From Balneola vulgaris DSM 17893 (GTDB lineage Bacteria; Bacteroidota; Rhodothermia; Balneolales; Balneolaceae): a DNA stretch of 64,000 bases. Each line of letters starts with the position of its first letter. Position 1 is the stretch's first letter. A program made the translations under genes and the position numbers. This document shows, in pieces, positions 1 through 9,179 of the stretch. The stretch spans positions 62,173 through 126,172 of the forward strand of contig NZ_AQXH01000002.1 in the NCBI RefSeq assembly GCF_000375465.1, given 5' to 3'. The notes beneath the pieces are model-generated. The model saw only the letters and a program-made list of their open reading frames with translations, did no database searches and was not told the DNA's origin.

Positions 1-1220
1 TGTTTTCTAATTTCGTACTCACAGGATCGCAATACTTCAATTATCCTGAGTTACAATTTGGTGGAACCCCCATCGAACGACGAAATAATATATACGACTA
101 CTCGGTTAAAGCTGACCTAGAATATCTTCCAAATGAGAAGCATGAATTTGCTATCGGTGTTTGGGCGGGGATGCTTACCATTCGTCTCAAAGATCGTTTT
201 GATAATGAGGATAGTTTTCAGTCTCGGAGTCACTCGCGCTATGGGTCGATGTATATCTCGGATACATGGCGCCCCTCAGATAAATGGAAAGTGACGGGTG
301 GTTTGCGCAGCAGTTACCTTTCTGATGGCGACTACCTTCGCTTAGAACCTCGACTTGCACTCGAATACCGCCCTATGGAGCGAATTCGCCTTCAAACAGC
401 ATACGGACGTTATAATCAGTACCTCACCCTAATCACCAACGAAGCCTTTTCTGGCTTTGATGTTTGGCTTACTGCCGATGACGGGGTGAAGCCATCCTAT
501 GGAGATCAGTTCATTGTAGGGGCTAAAACCATCCCTTTTACAGGCTACGGTTTTGATGTGGAATTGTATTACCGAACCATGAACGACCTTTTCGAACTCG
601 ATCCCTTTATACAAGATATTTCAGGCTTAGCCTATCCCGAGATCTTCCGCATTGGAAATGGGGATGCTTATGGTGCTGAAGTGTTCTTTGAAAAGAGAGC
701 TGGACGATTCACCGGTTTTGTGGGATACACCTTTGCTTATACCTGGAAAAAGTTTGATAACTACAATAACAGCATGTTCAACCCCGATGGTGGCGGACGT
801 CGTTACCCACCAAAGTATGATCGCCGAAATGATGTGAATGTGGTTCTGAACTATCAAATCAATAGTAAGTGGAAAACTACGGCAGCCTTTAATTATGCCA
901 CGGGTCAGGCTTACACGGAAGTACTCGGGCGATATGCGGCTAAAAATGCTCCATGGACCAACGACGACCTCAACACCTTTACCGTGGGTAAGATTAACGC
1001 TTCTCGCCTGCCTCCCTATCATCGCCTCGACGTCTCTTTTTCTAGACTTGGCACCTTTTTTGGCAAAGGGAGTACGGAATGGCAATTTCAAATTATCAAT
1101 GTGTATTCACGACGAAACATCTGGTTCTACAATTTCAATTTTGAAGAGAACCCCGTTGAACGCTCCGAAGTACCTCTACTTCCCCTACTCCCAACTATCA
1201 GCTATACTGTAAACTTCTGA
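1..1220 (+). CDS. TonB-dependent outer-membrane receptor, C-terminal part (5' truncated)
   Basis: The frame is open from base 3 to the stop at 1218-1220, so about 405 residues of a larger protein are visible; the plug, TonB box and signal peptide lie outside the window. The visible part is barrel-like: alternating aromatic and polar strands separated by acidic loops, with motifs such as RPSDKWKVTGGLR and EPRLALEYRP that are typical of the late barrel strands of TonB receptors. It ends in SYTVNF, a C-terminal aromatic residue as required for BAM-dependent insertion. The next gene, a DUF4249 lipoprotein, overlaps the stop by one base, and this pair is common in Bacteroidota. The transported ligand cannot be told from this part. 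The ATG at 171 is internal, not a start. Confidence 0.85.
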   Translation, partial: FSNFVLTGSQYFNYPELQFGGTPIERRNNIYDYSVKADLEYLPNEKHEFAIGVWAGMLTIRLKDRFDNEDSFQSRSHSRYGSMYISDTWRPSDKWKVTGGLRSSYLSDGDYLRLEPRLALEYRPMERIRLQTAYGRYNQYLTLITNEAFSGFDVWLTADDGVKPSYGDQFIVGAKTIPFTGYGFDVELYYRTMNDLFELDPFIQDISGLAYPEIFRIGNGDAYGAEVFFEKRAGRFTGFVGYTFAYTWKKFDNYNNSMFNPDGGGRRYPPKYDRRNDVNVVLNYQINSKWKTTAAFNYATGQAYTEVLGRYAAKNAPWTNDDLNTFTVGKINASRLPPYHRLDVSFSRLGTFFGKGSTEWQFQIINVYSRRNIWFYNFNFEENPVERSEVPLLPLLPTISYTVNF

Positions 1221-2125
1221 TGATGAATATGAATAGATCAATTTTTATTACACTCCTTGCCCTGTCAGCACTTTGGGTGTCTTGTGATTTATATCCACAA
1301 GATGAGTATGAAGAAGCTTATGTAGTGGAAGCATATATGGTTGCCCAAAACACCTTGCCCAAGGTGTTTGTATCTCGAACAGCGCCAGTGTCGGAGGCTT
1401 ACATTTTCGACGATTATGCGGTGAAAGGTGCCAATGTTGAAATTCGTTTGCTGGAAGATGGAATCGGTTCAAATATTGAACAACAATTCAGCTATAGGAT
1501 GGCAGACCCGGGCATCTATGAACCCGAAATCGAATTAGAAGTGTTGCCCGCACGTACCTATCAGTTGAATATCACCTTCAATAACGACCCCATTGTTATT
1601 CAAGGTTACACCACGGTACCAGATACTTTTAGTTCCAACACTGCCATACCAGACACCGTGATTTACCAATCGCCCAATCAAATTGAACTGGATATCACCC
1701 CAAGTGAAAACCGTGATCGGCAGAACTATTTCATCTTTACAACCATCGCTTTGGATGCTGATATAGAGAATTTCACCCCCCTTTATGCTGATTTCTTTGA
1801 TGAAGAAGAGGATGAGATCAATGATTTTGTGAAGACAAGTTCTGGCATCGTAAATGAAGCCAACTTCGAAACTAGAGCTGATGGTACCATCAACTTAAAA
1901 TACCCGTGGATTGCCGTAGCATTTTATGGACGCAATCAAATTGTGGCCAATATCATCGATGATAATTTATATGATTTCGTGCGGTCGCAAGCCGTCCAAC
2001 TTGGAAGCTCTACACTCTCACCGGGTGAAATACCAAATTTGATTTATCGTTTAGACAATGCCGTTGGCGTATTTGGGTCTATTGCCGCCGATACCATCCA
2101 AACGTATATTAAACGCCCACAATAA
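1220..2125 (+). CDS. DUF4249 family lipoprotein
   Basis: The 301-residue protein starts with a hydrophobic segment and a lipobox (LWVSC, Cys about residue 22), so it should be lipid-anchored in the cell envelope. The following stretch (VVEAYMV, then KVFVSRTAPV and KGANVEIRLLEDG) matches the start of DUF4249 proteins, which begin with an Ig-like beta domain. DUF4249 genes usually follow a TonB receptor and are thought to work with it as a surface accessory, by analogy with SusD-like partners; that role is inferred. The start codon overlaps the receptor stop (TGATG), which indicates translational coupling. Two adjacent ATG codons (1220 and 1223) are both possible starts. Confidence 0.8.
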   Translation: MMNMNRSIFITLLALSALWVSCDLYPQDEYEEAYVVEAYMVAQNTLPKVFVSRTAPVSEAYIFDDYAVKGANVEIRLLEDGIGSNIEQQFSYRMADPGIYEPEIELEVLPARTYQLNITFNNDPIVIQGYTTVPDTFSSNTAIPDTVIYQSPNQIELDITPSENRDRQNYFIFTTIALDADIENFTPLYADFFDEEEDEINDFVKTSSGIVNEANFETRADGTINLKYPWIAVAFYGRNQIVANIIDDNLYDFVRSQAVQLGSSTLSPGEIPNLIYRLDNAVGVFGSIAADTIQTYIKRPQ

Positions 2126-2133
2126 ACAGCTTC

Positions 2134-2805
2134 ATGAAGAAATCACTGCTTTTACTTATTGGCTTGTGCACCTTTTTGGGTGTGGTGGAAAGCTATGCCC
2201 AAAGCAGTGGTGAGTTTGAGATTGGTCGTGTTAAATATCGAGGTGGTGGCGATTGGTATAATGACCCGTCTGCCCTAACCAATTTAATAGGATATGCGAA
2301 AGACCGGCTTCCTATTCCTATTGCCAACAAGTACAAAGATGTTGCCCTTGGAAGCACCGACCTTCACTCCTACCCTTTTCTGTTTTTAACGGGACACGGA
2401 AATATAGCCGTTAACACTTCGGAGGTGGAAAACCTGCGGTCTTATCTCGAAAATGGTGGTTTCTTGTACATCGATGATGACTATGGCATTGACCCTTATG
2501 TTCGCTCAATGATGCGGGAAGTATTTCCGAATGAAGAGTTCATCGAGATACCTTTCTCACACCCTATTTATAATAAGGTGTATGATTTTGATAACGGCTT
2601 GCCCAAAATCCACGAGCACGACAATAAAGCCCCTAAAGGTTATGGCATTTTCCACAAAGGAAAGTTGGTGGTGTTTTACAGTGTGGAATCCAATTTAGCC
2701 GATGGATGGGCTGATGCCGAAATTCATAACAACCCTCCCGCACTTCGTCAAAAAGCGTTACAGATGGGCACCAATATTTTGGTTTATGCCCTCACTTCCT
2801 TATAG
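2134..2805 (+). CDS. DUF4159 domain exported protein
   Basis: The 223-residue protein has a signal peptide ending near ESYAQS. The mature part opens with FEIGRVKYRGGGDWYNDP and continues with FLFLTGHGNI, LRSYLENGGFLYIDDD and PKIHEHDN, the pattern of DUF4159 proteins, which have a flavodoxin/ThuA-like fold. The function of the family is not established. It starts 8 bases after the DUF4249 gene and probably belongs to the same transcript as the TonB receptor. The length is normal for the Bacteroidota form of the family. Confidence 0.8.
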   Translation: MKKSLLLLIGLCTFLGVVESYAQSSGEFEIGRVKYRGGGDWYNDPSALTNLIGYAKDRLPIPIANKYKDVALGSTDLHSYPFLFLTGHGNIAVNTSEVENLRSYLENGGFLYIDDDYGIDPYVRSMMREVFPNEEFIEIPFSHPIYNKVYDFDNGLPKIHEHDNKAPKGYGIFHKGKLVVFYSVESNLADGWADAEIHNNPPALRQKALQMGTNILVYALTSL

Positions 2806-2844
2806 TTCATCGTAATTATAAGGGAATCATAAAATAATGGAGTT

Positions 2845-3249
2845 ATGGAAGGCATATCACCCTATCTCTTCTTTCAGGGTAATTGTGAGGAAGCAATCAC
2901 ATTCTACCATCAAGTTTTTGGTGGAGATCTAAAAATTCAGCGATTTGGCGAAACTGAAATGCCTGTAGATGATGCATACAAAGACAAAGTTATGCATGCA
3001 GAATTAATTGTAAACGGCTTATTGATGCTGTTTTCTGACGGTGCACCACATAAGGAAATCGTTCAGGGTAACAACATTCAAATCACACTCAATTTTACCG
3101 ACGAAAACGAACAGGCTACCGTGTATGAACAACTAGCCGATTGCGGTAAAGCCTCTATGCCTATTCAACGCACATTTTGGGGCGCTAAATTTGGTATGCT
3201 AGTTGATAAATTCGGTGTGCATTGGATGCTCAACTGCGAATCGAATTAA
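2845..3249 (+). CDS. VOC (glyoxalase/PhnB-like) superfamily protein
   Basis: The 134-residue cytoplasmic protein begins ISPYLFFQGNCEEAITFYHQVFGG, the signature of PhnB-like vicinal-oxygen-chelate proteins, which build a metal-binding site from two beta-alpha-beta-beta-beta halves. Other family marks are KVMHAEL, LLMLFSDG and WGAKFGMLVDKFGVHWMLN near the C-terminus. The substrate is unknown; relatives are often annotated as 3-demethylubiquinone methyltransferase-like or glyoxalase-like without proof. The gene lies 39 bases after the DUF4159 gene and ends facing the minus-strand MFS gene. Confidence 0.85.
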   Translation: MEGISPYLFFQGNCEEAITFYHQVFGGDLKIQRFGETEMPVDDAYKDKVMHAELIVNGLLMLFSDGAPHKEIVQGNNIQITLNFTDENEQATVYEQLADCGKASMPIQRTFWGAKFGMLVDKFGVHWMLNCESN

Positions 3250-3267
3250 GCAACAAACTTAAAGCAT

Positions 3268-4524
3268 CTATAGGGTTGCTTGAGTTTCTTGGTAGTCATT
3301 CTCACGGGGCGTGATATAGAAAGTCCACGATAACCCTGCCACCATCATCATACCACCGTAAATCATAATCAGTGGTTTGATCGGTATGATTTCGAACTCC
3401 AGTATGAGTGCCGCAATAGTTACCGATATGGAATTCCCAATCGTAAACAGTAACCACTCTGTACTAAAAATACGCCCTCTGAAGGTGTCTACCGTTCGCT
3501 TTTGAAGTAAGATCGTACTCATTACCCAGTTCGCACCTGAAGCGGCATGAGCAAGTAACACAAAAAGAATCATCACTACGATACTACTGCTCCATCCTAC
3601 CACGGTGTACATGGCACCCGCAACAAAAATACAGGCGCCCATTATCATCACCCAGTCCTGTTCTTTCTTGAAGAAACGACGCCCCATAACCGGACCAATA
3701 CCGGTGCCTATACCACGTGCAGCATATAACAAGCCTAAGCCAATGCTACCCATTTTTAAAACATCCTCACTTACAATTATAAGCAAGTACACCAATCCAC
3801 CTAGAAACATAGTTGAGGTGCCTTTGGCTAAACTCGGACGCAGAATATGCCTGTTTCTTATCAGGTAACTGGCCCCTTCTTTAATTCCTGTGAATGGATT
3901 TCGAGTTCTATGCTTTTCTTCGGCCGTTTGCTCTTGTTGTGGGATTATCGCTCGATAGAGAAACAAAGCCGAAACGATATAACTGAGTGCATCAAGAATA
4001 AAGACCATATCAGTACCAAGCCATTCGGTGGCAAAACCGCCTATGGCCATCCCAGAGGTAAAAATGATACTCCATGTTGCTGTTGAAATCACATTCGCGT
4101 TTACAAGCTCAGCTTCAGATGTAACATTAGGGATGGAAGATGTTTTAGCGGGTTCGAACACCGCCGAAAGCATCATTTGAATTGCGGTGAGCACATAGGC
4201 CAACCAAAGAGTCTCGGCAGATTGTACTAGAAGTAGACCTGCCAGTGCCGCAGCTCGGGCAACATCGCAGAAAATCATCAAATGCCTACGGTTAAAACGG
4301 TCGGCCAAATAACCTGCAAATGGTGAGAAAAATGCTAAGCTCAACATCTTCACCACGATGATGAGGCCTAGTAGTAACTCCGAATCAGAATAACGTGCTA
4401 TTACAGCATACAATGCCAGTAACCCAAACCAATCTCCAAAGTTAGAAACAGCCTGACTCAACCAAAGTAAACGGTAATTTCTGTTTTGTTTTATTAACTG
4501 TAGGTACGGCTTAAGACTTTGCAA
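3268..4524 (-). CDS. MFS transporter (MFS_3/enterobactin-exporter-like)
   Basis: This is an integral inner-membrane protein of 418 residues with about 12 predicted hydrophobic segments. It opens NRNYRLLWLSQAVSNFGDWFG, and the loop after helix 2 carries GYLADRFNRR, the conserved MFS A-motif. This arrangement fits the MFS_3 branch of drug and siderophore exporters; the substrate is not predictable. The first possible start is TTG at 4524, because the in-frame codon nine positions upstream is the dut stop. The gene follows dut by 23 bases and likely shares its transcript with the Spx-like, DUF3108 and dut genes. Confidence 0.85.
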   Translation of the reverse strand: MQSLKPYLQLIKQNRNYRLLWLSQAVSNFGDWFGLLALYAVIARYSDSELLLGLIIVVKMLSLAFFSPFAGYLADRFNRRHLMIFCDVARAAALAGLLLVQSAETLWLAYVLTAIQMMLSAVFEPAKTSSIPNVTSEAELVNANVISTATWSIIFTSGMAIGGFATEWLGTDMVFILDALSYIVSALFLYRAIIPQQEQTAEEKHRTRNPFTGIKEGASYLIRNRHILRPSLAKGTSTMFLGGLVYLLIIVSEDVLKMGSIGLGLLYAARGIGTGIGPVMGRRFFKKEQDWVMIMGACIFVAGAMYTVVGWSSSIVVMILFVLLAHAASGANWVMSTILLQKRTVDTFRGRIFSTEWLLFTIGNSISVTIAALILEFEIIPIKPLIMIYGGMMMVAGLSWTFYITPRENDYQETQATL

Positions 4525-4547
4525 GCGGGCTGATATAAGGCATTCTG

Positions 4548-4991
4548 TTATTTAATTCCTGTACTACCAAAACCACCTTCGCCGCGTTCAGTCTCATCCA
4601 AGTTTTCTACTTCCACCACAGGAAACTGAGTAACGGGAGCGATCACCATTTGTGCGATCCTATCACCATGACTTACTTCGAAGTCTTCTTGGCCTAGATT
4701 AATAGCAATTACCTTTACTTCTCCTCGGTAATCGGCATCAATTGTTCCTGGTGTGTTCAACATAGTGATGCCGTTTCGAATGGCTAAACCACTACGTGGA
4801 CGTATTTGAGCTTCATAACCATGAGGTATTGCCATTTGTAAACCCGTAGGTATCAAAGCACGCTCTCCCGGCTTCAAAACCATCGGTTCTTCAAGCGCTG
4901 CACGAATATCCATCCCTGCAGCTGAAGAAGTTTCGTAACTAGGCAGGGCTAAGTCTTTGGCGTGCGGTAATTTCTTAAATAAAATCTTCAT
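4548..4991 (-). CDS. dut: deoxyuridine 5'-triphosphate nucleotidohydrolase (dUTPase)
   Basis: The enzyme hydrolyses dUTP to dUMP and pyrophosphate, keeping uracil out of DNA and supplying dUMP for thymidylate synthesis. All five trimeric dUTPase motifs are present in 147 residues: AAGMDIRA (1), RPRSGLA (2), [10 protein letters not shown] (3, catalytic Asp and Tyr), DRIAQMV (4) and the C-terminal P-loop-like GEGGFGSTG (5). The ATG overlaps the stop of the DUF3108 gene by four bases, indicating coupled translation. Length and motif order are fully normal. A dCTP deaminase, the other route towards dUMP, is encoded at 29500-30705. Confidence 0.97.
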   Translation of the reverse strand: MKILFKKLPHAKDLALPSYETSSAAGMDIRAALEEPMVLKPGERALIPTGLQMAIPHGYEAQIRPRSGLAIRNGITMLNTPGTIDADYRGEVKVIAINLGQEDFEVSHGDRIAQMVIAPVTQFPVVEVENLDETERGEGGFGSTGIK

Positions 4992-5812
4992 CTATCCATT
5001 CGGTTGTATTCAATAAGTCGAATGATGGTATTGCCGAACAACACTTTTACACGTGCTTCTAATGGCACTCGAAGATCATCGGTTAAATACCATGCTCTAA
5101 AATTTCCTGAAAACCCAAAAGGGCCATCAATATTTTCAGTGCTTCCTTCCATTTTGTAGGTAGCCACTCTTTCCTCCCAAGGGGCATAATTTCGCATCTC
5201 TACTTTCTTGGGATTCTTCATGTGAATGTAGCCTAATTTTTTGGTTACATACACCGGCAAAGTTCGATCAAATCCACTGCCTGCAAACATACGACCGTAG
5301 TAAAAAATGACTTGTCCAGCTGTAGCAGGTTCAACCAAGGCTAAGGTATCACGAGTTTCATCCTCTTCTTTATATCTAACCACCATCTCCTCTCGATCAA
5401 AGCTGTACTCGATATCTTTGTACTTATCCTCGTCGATATTGTCTTTCCAATAGTATTCCGTTACGGGTATCCCGTCGTCGTTCACAAAGAAAAGCGAATG
5501 AAAATAGTCTATTTCAGTACCAACCAATGGTATGCGAGCATTTGAAGTGATACGCGTTACCATATGCTTCAACGTCTTGCTGTTATAAGTGGTATCCGAT
5601 AGTAGCTCCACTTCTACCCACCCTAATTTTAGAAACCCATACTTCACTTCATATTTGAAGGTCTCTTTAACGTCAAAGATTTGTTGAAGTGTAGGTGGCT
5701 TTAACTGCTCACTTGGATAGGGATGCTGAGCAAATGCGGAGGTGGCAAATAGAATGCTCATACAGAGCATTCCTAGCCATCTAAAAGTTTTATGTGGAAG
5801 AGTTTTATTCAA
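4988..5812 (-). CDS. DUF3108 family exported protein
   Basis: The 274-residue protein has a signal peptide ([15 protein letters not shown] core) and the DUF3108 pattern: [19 protein letters not shown] early, [21 protein letters not shown] in the middle, and [20 protein letters not shown] before the end. Family members are periplasmic or outer-membrane-associated and of unknown function; the fold is probably a lipocalin-like or LolA-like beta structure (inference). The likely start is TTG at 5812, directly abutting the stop of the upstream Spx-like gene and preceded by a GAAGAAGAG purine run. An internal ATG 14 codons later would leave an unusually short signal-peptide n-region. Confidence 0.75.
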   Translation of the reverse strand: MNKTLPHKTFRWLGMLCMSILFATSAFAQHPYPSEQLKPPTLQQIFDVKETFKYEVKYGFLKLGWVEVELLSDTTYNSKTLKHMVTRITSNARIPLVGTEIDYFHSLFFVNDDGIPVTEYYWKDNIDEDKYKDIEYSFDREEMVVRYKEEDETRDTLALVEPATAGQVIFYYGRMFAGSGFDRTLPVYVTKKLGYIHMKNPKKVEMRNYAPWEERVATYKMEGSTENIDGPFGFSGNFRAWYLTDDLRVPLEARVKVLFGNTIIRLIEYNRMDR

Positions 5813-6175
5813 TTACTCTTCTTCGTCGTTATTTGCTTTCACGAAGTTTTCAATCGCTTCTTCATCAAAGCCTACAAGAACGGCTTCGTCTTGAACAAGC
5901 ACTGGACGTTTAATCATTGACTGATTCTCGAATAAAGTCTGAATCATTTCTTCATCAGTTAGTTCTTTATCCTTTAATCCCAAATTACGATAAGTGGTAC
6001 CACGTGTATTAACTAACACATCTAAGCCTACTTTAAACTCCAGCTCTTTGATCTCATCAATAGTGAGTGGTTCTTTCTTTAAATCTACGAACTCATAATC
6101 AATTCCATTATCACTTAACCAAGCGCGTGTATCTCTGATTTTATTACAGTTTTTTATGCCAATTACGTGCAACAT
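5813..6175 (-). CDS. ArsC/Spx/YffB family thioredoxin-fold protein
   Basis: The 120-residue protein has the ArsC/Spx fold: HVIGIKNCNKIRDTRAWL places a single Cys near residue 10 after strand 1, and IKRPVLVQDEAVLVGFDEE supplies the conserved cis-Pro region. It lacks the second Cys of a CXXC motif. The family includes arsenate reductases, the Firmicutes RNA-polymerase regulator Spx and the uncharacterised YffB group. The short, acidic C-terminus (ANNDEEE) and absence of ars genes nearby favour the YffB-like group, but the role is uncertain. It is the first gene of the minus-strand cluster that continues with DUF3108, dut and the MFS gene. Confidence 0.8.
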   Translation of the reverse strand: MLHVIGIKNCNKIRDTRAWLSDNGIDYEFVDLKKEPLTIDEIKELEFKVGLDVLVNTRGTTYRNLGLKDKELTDEEMIQTLFENQSMIKRPVLVQDEAVLVGFDEEAIENFVKANNDEEE

Positions 6176-6268
6176 GTCTTTTCAATAATTATGTTTTGTA
6201 TTTTGGGCGAAAGATAAGGTTTGAAACTGCAATAACGAACCCTATCTCCGTTTTTACACATACTTTAT

Positions 6269-6763
6269 ATGAGATTCATACATCTATTATTCTTACTAAC
6301 TGCATTCCTTCTCATTTCTTGTTCTGGGGATGATGCACAACGCGAATTTGAAAGTCAGGCATACCAAGATCCTTCCGGAATAACCATGACCAATAACCAA
6401 GGTTCGGTGAGCAGTTTCGACCCCGATGACTGGCGCATATCTCCAATCTACCAAGGCACTTTCGAGGTAACTCCACCTTACCCAAATCCCGTGCAATTGG
6501 GAAACCTTATTGAGTTCGAATACAATGTATTGAGTGTGCAAGCCGTGCGAGGCTTAGATGTTCGCATTCAAACGAACAGTGGATGGAAGAATTTATATCG
6601 CAGTTTTGAAAACCCACTTCCACCGGGCCAAGAGATTTTTCGTATCAGCGCGAGCGAATTAAGTCCGGATAATTCTGACCAACTAGCACGTGGATTACAT
6701 CGCATTTACTTTTTCGATTTCAATCAGCGTTTAATCAGCTACGGCGATGTTGAAGTAAGGTAG
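6269..6763 (+). CDS. small lipoprotein of unknown function
   Basis: The 164-residue protein starts with a lipoprotein signal (hydrophobic core LLFLLTAFLLIS followed by Cys-Ser-Gly-Asp). After an acidic linker it contains FEVTPPYPNPVQLGNLIEF, which resembles the PYPNP lead-in of FlgD-like and sorting-domain Ig folds, then a single beta-sandwich to the end (YFFDFNQRLISYGDVEVR). I do not recognise a named family. It is divergent from the Spx-like gene and 45 bases upstream of the next plus-strand gene. Confidence 0.6.
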   Translation: MRFIHLLFLLTAFLLISCSGDDAQREFESQAYQDPSGITMTNNQGSVSSFDPDDWRISPIYQGTFEVTPPYPNPVQLGNLIEFEYNVLSVQAVRGLDVRIQTNSGWKNLYRSFENPLPPGQEIFRISASELSPDNSDQLARGLHRIYFFDFNQRLISYGDVEVR

Positions 6764-6808
6764 ACTAAAGTTTGTTATAAAATCACTTCTACTCTATCTT
6801 CACGGTCT

Positions 6809-7072
6809 ATGAAAAAACTCACCCCATCCGAGCGCTTAGTTATTGAACGTCTCATTTTTCCTGAATCATTTGAAGTGATTATGGAGGAAACACAAATGGA
6901 CTATGGAGCGCTGCGTGATGACCTCATGAATTTAGTTAATTTCAAGTTCGTGGAAGTTTTTAACCCCGATGATATCGACACGGGTTTGGCTTTTTACGAC
7001 AGTGATAACATCCGTGAGTTTACTTTCAGAGCAACCAAAACCGGACTTAAAAGCATTAGACGTACCGCATGA
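6809..7072 (+). CDS. 87-residue cytoplasmic protein, possibly helix-turn-helix
   Basis: No signal peptide or membrane segment is visible. The first 55 residues (LTPSERLVIERLIFPESFEVIMEE, then YGALRDDLMNLVNFKFVEV) look like a short winged-helix arrangement in which one helix pair is followed by a strand, but no family is recognised with certainty. Its stop overlaps the ATG of the biotin carrier gene (ATGA), so the two are probably translated together and the product may be linked to that carrier or its carboxylase. Function unknown. Confidence 0.6.
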   Translation: MKKLTPSERLVIERLIFPESFEVIMEETQMDYGALRDDLMNLVNFKFVEVFNPDDIDTGLAFYDSDNIREFTFRATKTGLKSIRRTA

Positions 7073-7575
7073 AATTTGAAGCTAGCATCAACGAAAAGGC
7101 CATTCAGGTAGACCTTCAGGAAAAAGAAAATACCTTTACAGTAGGTGATACTACCGAATCGTATGAGTTCATCGAGCAAAACGGCCGTTATTTACTCCGT
7201 TTCGGAACAAAACTCTACAAGATCGATAATGTAAGTTATGACGGTTCCGACATTGAGTTTTCTATTAATGGCGAATGGCACACAGTTTCTGTAAAAGATG
7301 AGCAAGAGTTGTTATTAGATAAACTCGGATTCAAAACAGGAAATGCGGCCGCTGAAGGTTCTTTAAAAGCTCCGATGCCAGGTAAAATTTTAGATATTTT
7401 AGTATCTGAAGGCGATGAAGTAACAAAAGGTCAGCCTATTGTTATACTCGAAGCCATGAAAATGGAAAATGAATTAAAAGCCGCAGTAGATGGCACCATT
7501 GCCTCTATTGAAGTTGAAGTTGGGCAGTCTTTAGAAAAAAACTCACCCATACTGGAGATCGAGACCCTTGGATAA
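7069..7575 (+). CDS. biotin carboxyl carrier protein (biotinyl/lipoyl domain)
   Basis: The 168-residue protein carries the biotin attachment motif EAMKMENE (Lys about residue 132) in a C-terminal biotinyl domain that starts near LKAPMPGKILDILVSEGD and ends ILEIETLG. The N-terminal 95 residues form a beta-rich domain with no catalytic motifs. This architecture matches the stand-alone carrier subunits of acetyl-/propionyl-CoA carboxylases and sodium-pump decarboxylases in Bacteroidota. No carboxylase or carboxyltransferase subunit is encoded nearby, so the partner is unknown. It overlaps the gene before by 4 bases and murA after by 8 bases. Confidence 0.88.
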   Translation: MKFEASINEKAIQVDLQEKENTFTVGDTTESYEFIEQNGRYLLRFGTKLYKIDNVSYDGSDIEFSINGEWHTVSVKDEQELLLDKLGFKTGNAAAEGSLKAPMPGKILDILVSEGDEVTKGQPIVILEAMKMENELKAAVDGTIASIEVEVGQSLEKNSPILEIETLG

Positions 7576-8833
7576 ATTTGTGATTAAAGGCGGTACCCCT
7601 TTAAAAGGTACCATTGCTATTAGTGGTTCAAAAAATGCGGCATTACCTATCATAGCTGCATCTCTATTAGGAAATTCCCCATCTACCATTCGAAACACAC
7701 CTCGACTGCAAGATATTTACACCTTCAACAATGTACTGAGAGTTGTAGGTGCTAAGGTTGACTTTCAGGAAGAGCAAAACACCTTAGAAATTGACCCTAC
7801 TGGGGTTTCACATCTGGAAGCACCTTACGACTTAGTTCGCAAGATGCGTGCTTCTTTCTATATGCTTGGTGCTTTAGTTGGCAAGCATGGCTATGCAAAA
7901 GTATCGCTTCCGGGTGGATGCGCATGGGGACCTCGTCCCGTTGACCTTCACCTTAAAGGCATGGAAGCCATGGGTATCGACATCTCTTTAGACAAAGGGT
8001 ATGTAATAGCCAAGGCCGATAAAGAACTTGCTGAAAGCAGTTTCACTCTGAAACCAAGTAGTGTTGGAGCTACCGTAAATTTACTCTTAGCTGCTGTGCT
8101 TCGTACCAAGAAGTTTACGATTAACAATGCTGCAAAAGAACCCGATGTGGTTCAATTGTGCAATTTCTTAGTAAAAATGGGAGCCAACATTGAAGGCATT
8201 GGCACCGATACCCTTATCATATCTGGCGTAGATGAATTAAAAGGCATCGAAGTAGATAATGACCCAGATCGTATTGAAGTGGGTACCTTTATGATTGCCG
8301 GAGCTATGATTCCGGATTCAGATCTTACCTTAACAGGATGCAATCCCGACCACCTTGGCTCTTTCTTGCCTGTTTTCAAGAAAACTGGTGCTGATGTGAA
8401 GGTAGATGGAACTACCATTTCGGTTAAAGCCCCTAAGCAATTAAAAGCGGTGTCTATCAAAACAGAGATCTACCCTGGTTTCCCAACTGATATGCAGGCG
8501 CAATGGGCAACAATGATGACGCAAGCGGAAGGAGCATCGAAAGTGACCGATACGGTGTATTTCGATCGTTTTAGCTATGTACCTGAACTCACACGTTTAG
8601 GGGCCGACATGCACCTCGAAAAGAACACGGCACACATCCAAGGAAAAACGCCTTTAGAAGGTGCTTCGGTAATGAGTACCGATCTACGCGCAAGTGTAAG
8701 CCTTGTATTGGCTGCAATGGTTGCTGAAAATACAACGGAAGTATTGCGTGTATATCACCTCGATCGTGGCTATGAATCCCTAGAACACAAATTAAATGCT
8801 GTGGGTGCTGAAATCACCCGAGTGGATGAATAA
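7568..8833 (+). CDS. murA: UDP-N-acetylglucosamine 1-carboxyvinyltransferase
   Basis: MurA transfers enolpyruvate from PEP to UDP-GlcNAc, the first committed step of peptidoglycan synthesis, in the cytoplasm. The 421-residue protein shows the family start (FVIKGGTPLKGTIAISGSKN with the Lys-Asn pair), RKMRASFYMLGAL, the catalytic loop GGCAWGPRPVDLH with Cys118 (the fosfomycin target) and RIEVGTFMIAG. The usual GGCAIGPRP is varied to Trp at one place. The start is TTG at 7568, overlapping the biotin carrier gene by 8 bases; the encoded MDKFVIKGG matches the normal MurA N-terminus, which decides this start. Confidence 0.97.
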   Translation: MDKFVIKGGTPLKGTIAISGSKNAALPIIAASLLGNSPSTIRNTPRLQDIYTFNNVLRVVGAKVDFQEEQNTLEIDPTGVSHLEAPYDLVRKMRASFYMLGALVGKHGYAKVSLPGGCAWGPRPVDLHLKGMEAMGIDISLDKGYVIAKADKELAESSFTLKPSSVGATVNLLLAAVLRTKKFTINNAAKEPDVVQLCNFLVKMGANIEGIGTDTLIISGVDELKGIEVDNDPDRIEVGTFMIAGAMIPDSDLTLTGCNPDHLGSFLPVFKKTGADVKVDGTTISVKAPKQLKAVSIKTEIYPGFPTDMQAQWATMMTQAEGASKVTDTVYFDRFSYVPELTRLGADMHLEKNTAHIQGKTPLEGASVMSTDLRASVSLVLAAMVAENTTEVLRVYHLDRGYESLEHKLNAVGAEITRVDE

Positions 8834-8874
8834 ATCCTTCATCTTCCAACACCATTTAATACTCTAAAATCAAT

Positions 8875-8900
8875 CTTGAAAACTAATTGTCATTTTCAAG
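8875..8900 (+). terminator. hairpin after murA (weak terminator candidate)
   Basis: CTTGAAAA (8875-8882) pairs perfectly with TTTTCAAG (8893-8900) across a 10-base loop. The following sequence is T-rich but lacks a clean T run, so termination is uncertain. Confidence 0.35.
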
Positions 8901-8932
8901 ATTTAATGATTTTATTCTAGCACATTCAGCGT

Positions 8933-8940
8933 TATATTTG
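8933..8940 (+). promoter_or_regulatory. putative -7 promoter element for the RNase E/G gene
   Basis: TATATTTG matches the TAnnTTTG consensus of Bacteroidota primary sigma promoters. No clear TTG -33 element lies about 20 bases upstream, so the call rests on the -7 box and its position in a non-coding stretch. Confidence 0.4.
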
Positions 8941-9179
8941 TATTTAATACAGTCGGTTAAATAAAAAAGACTTTTTAAGAAATTTATTTTTTGCTAGACG
9001 CAACTAATACATATCAAGAATACACGGTACAAGAAGAGAGCAATGACCTTCTTGGCTACCTTACTATCGATTTATTCTGTTTCTGTAGCTTAGTATTTAC
9101 ACTTATCAAACAGGAACTTTTTCATGGTTCAACTTCTGAGCCATCCCTAAACCAAACAAATTTTCAAGAAATAAAGGCC

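Noticed and set aside
627-1091. Open frame antisense to the TonB receptor.
   Set aside because: No similarity to any protein family and it overlaps a clear barrel-coding sequence.
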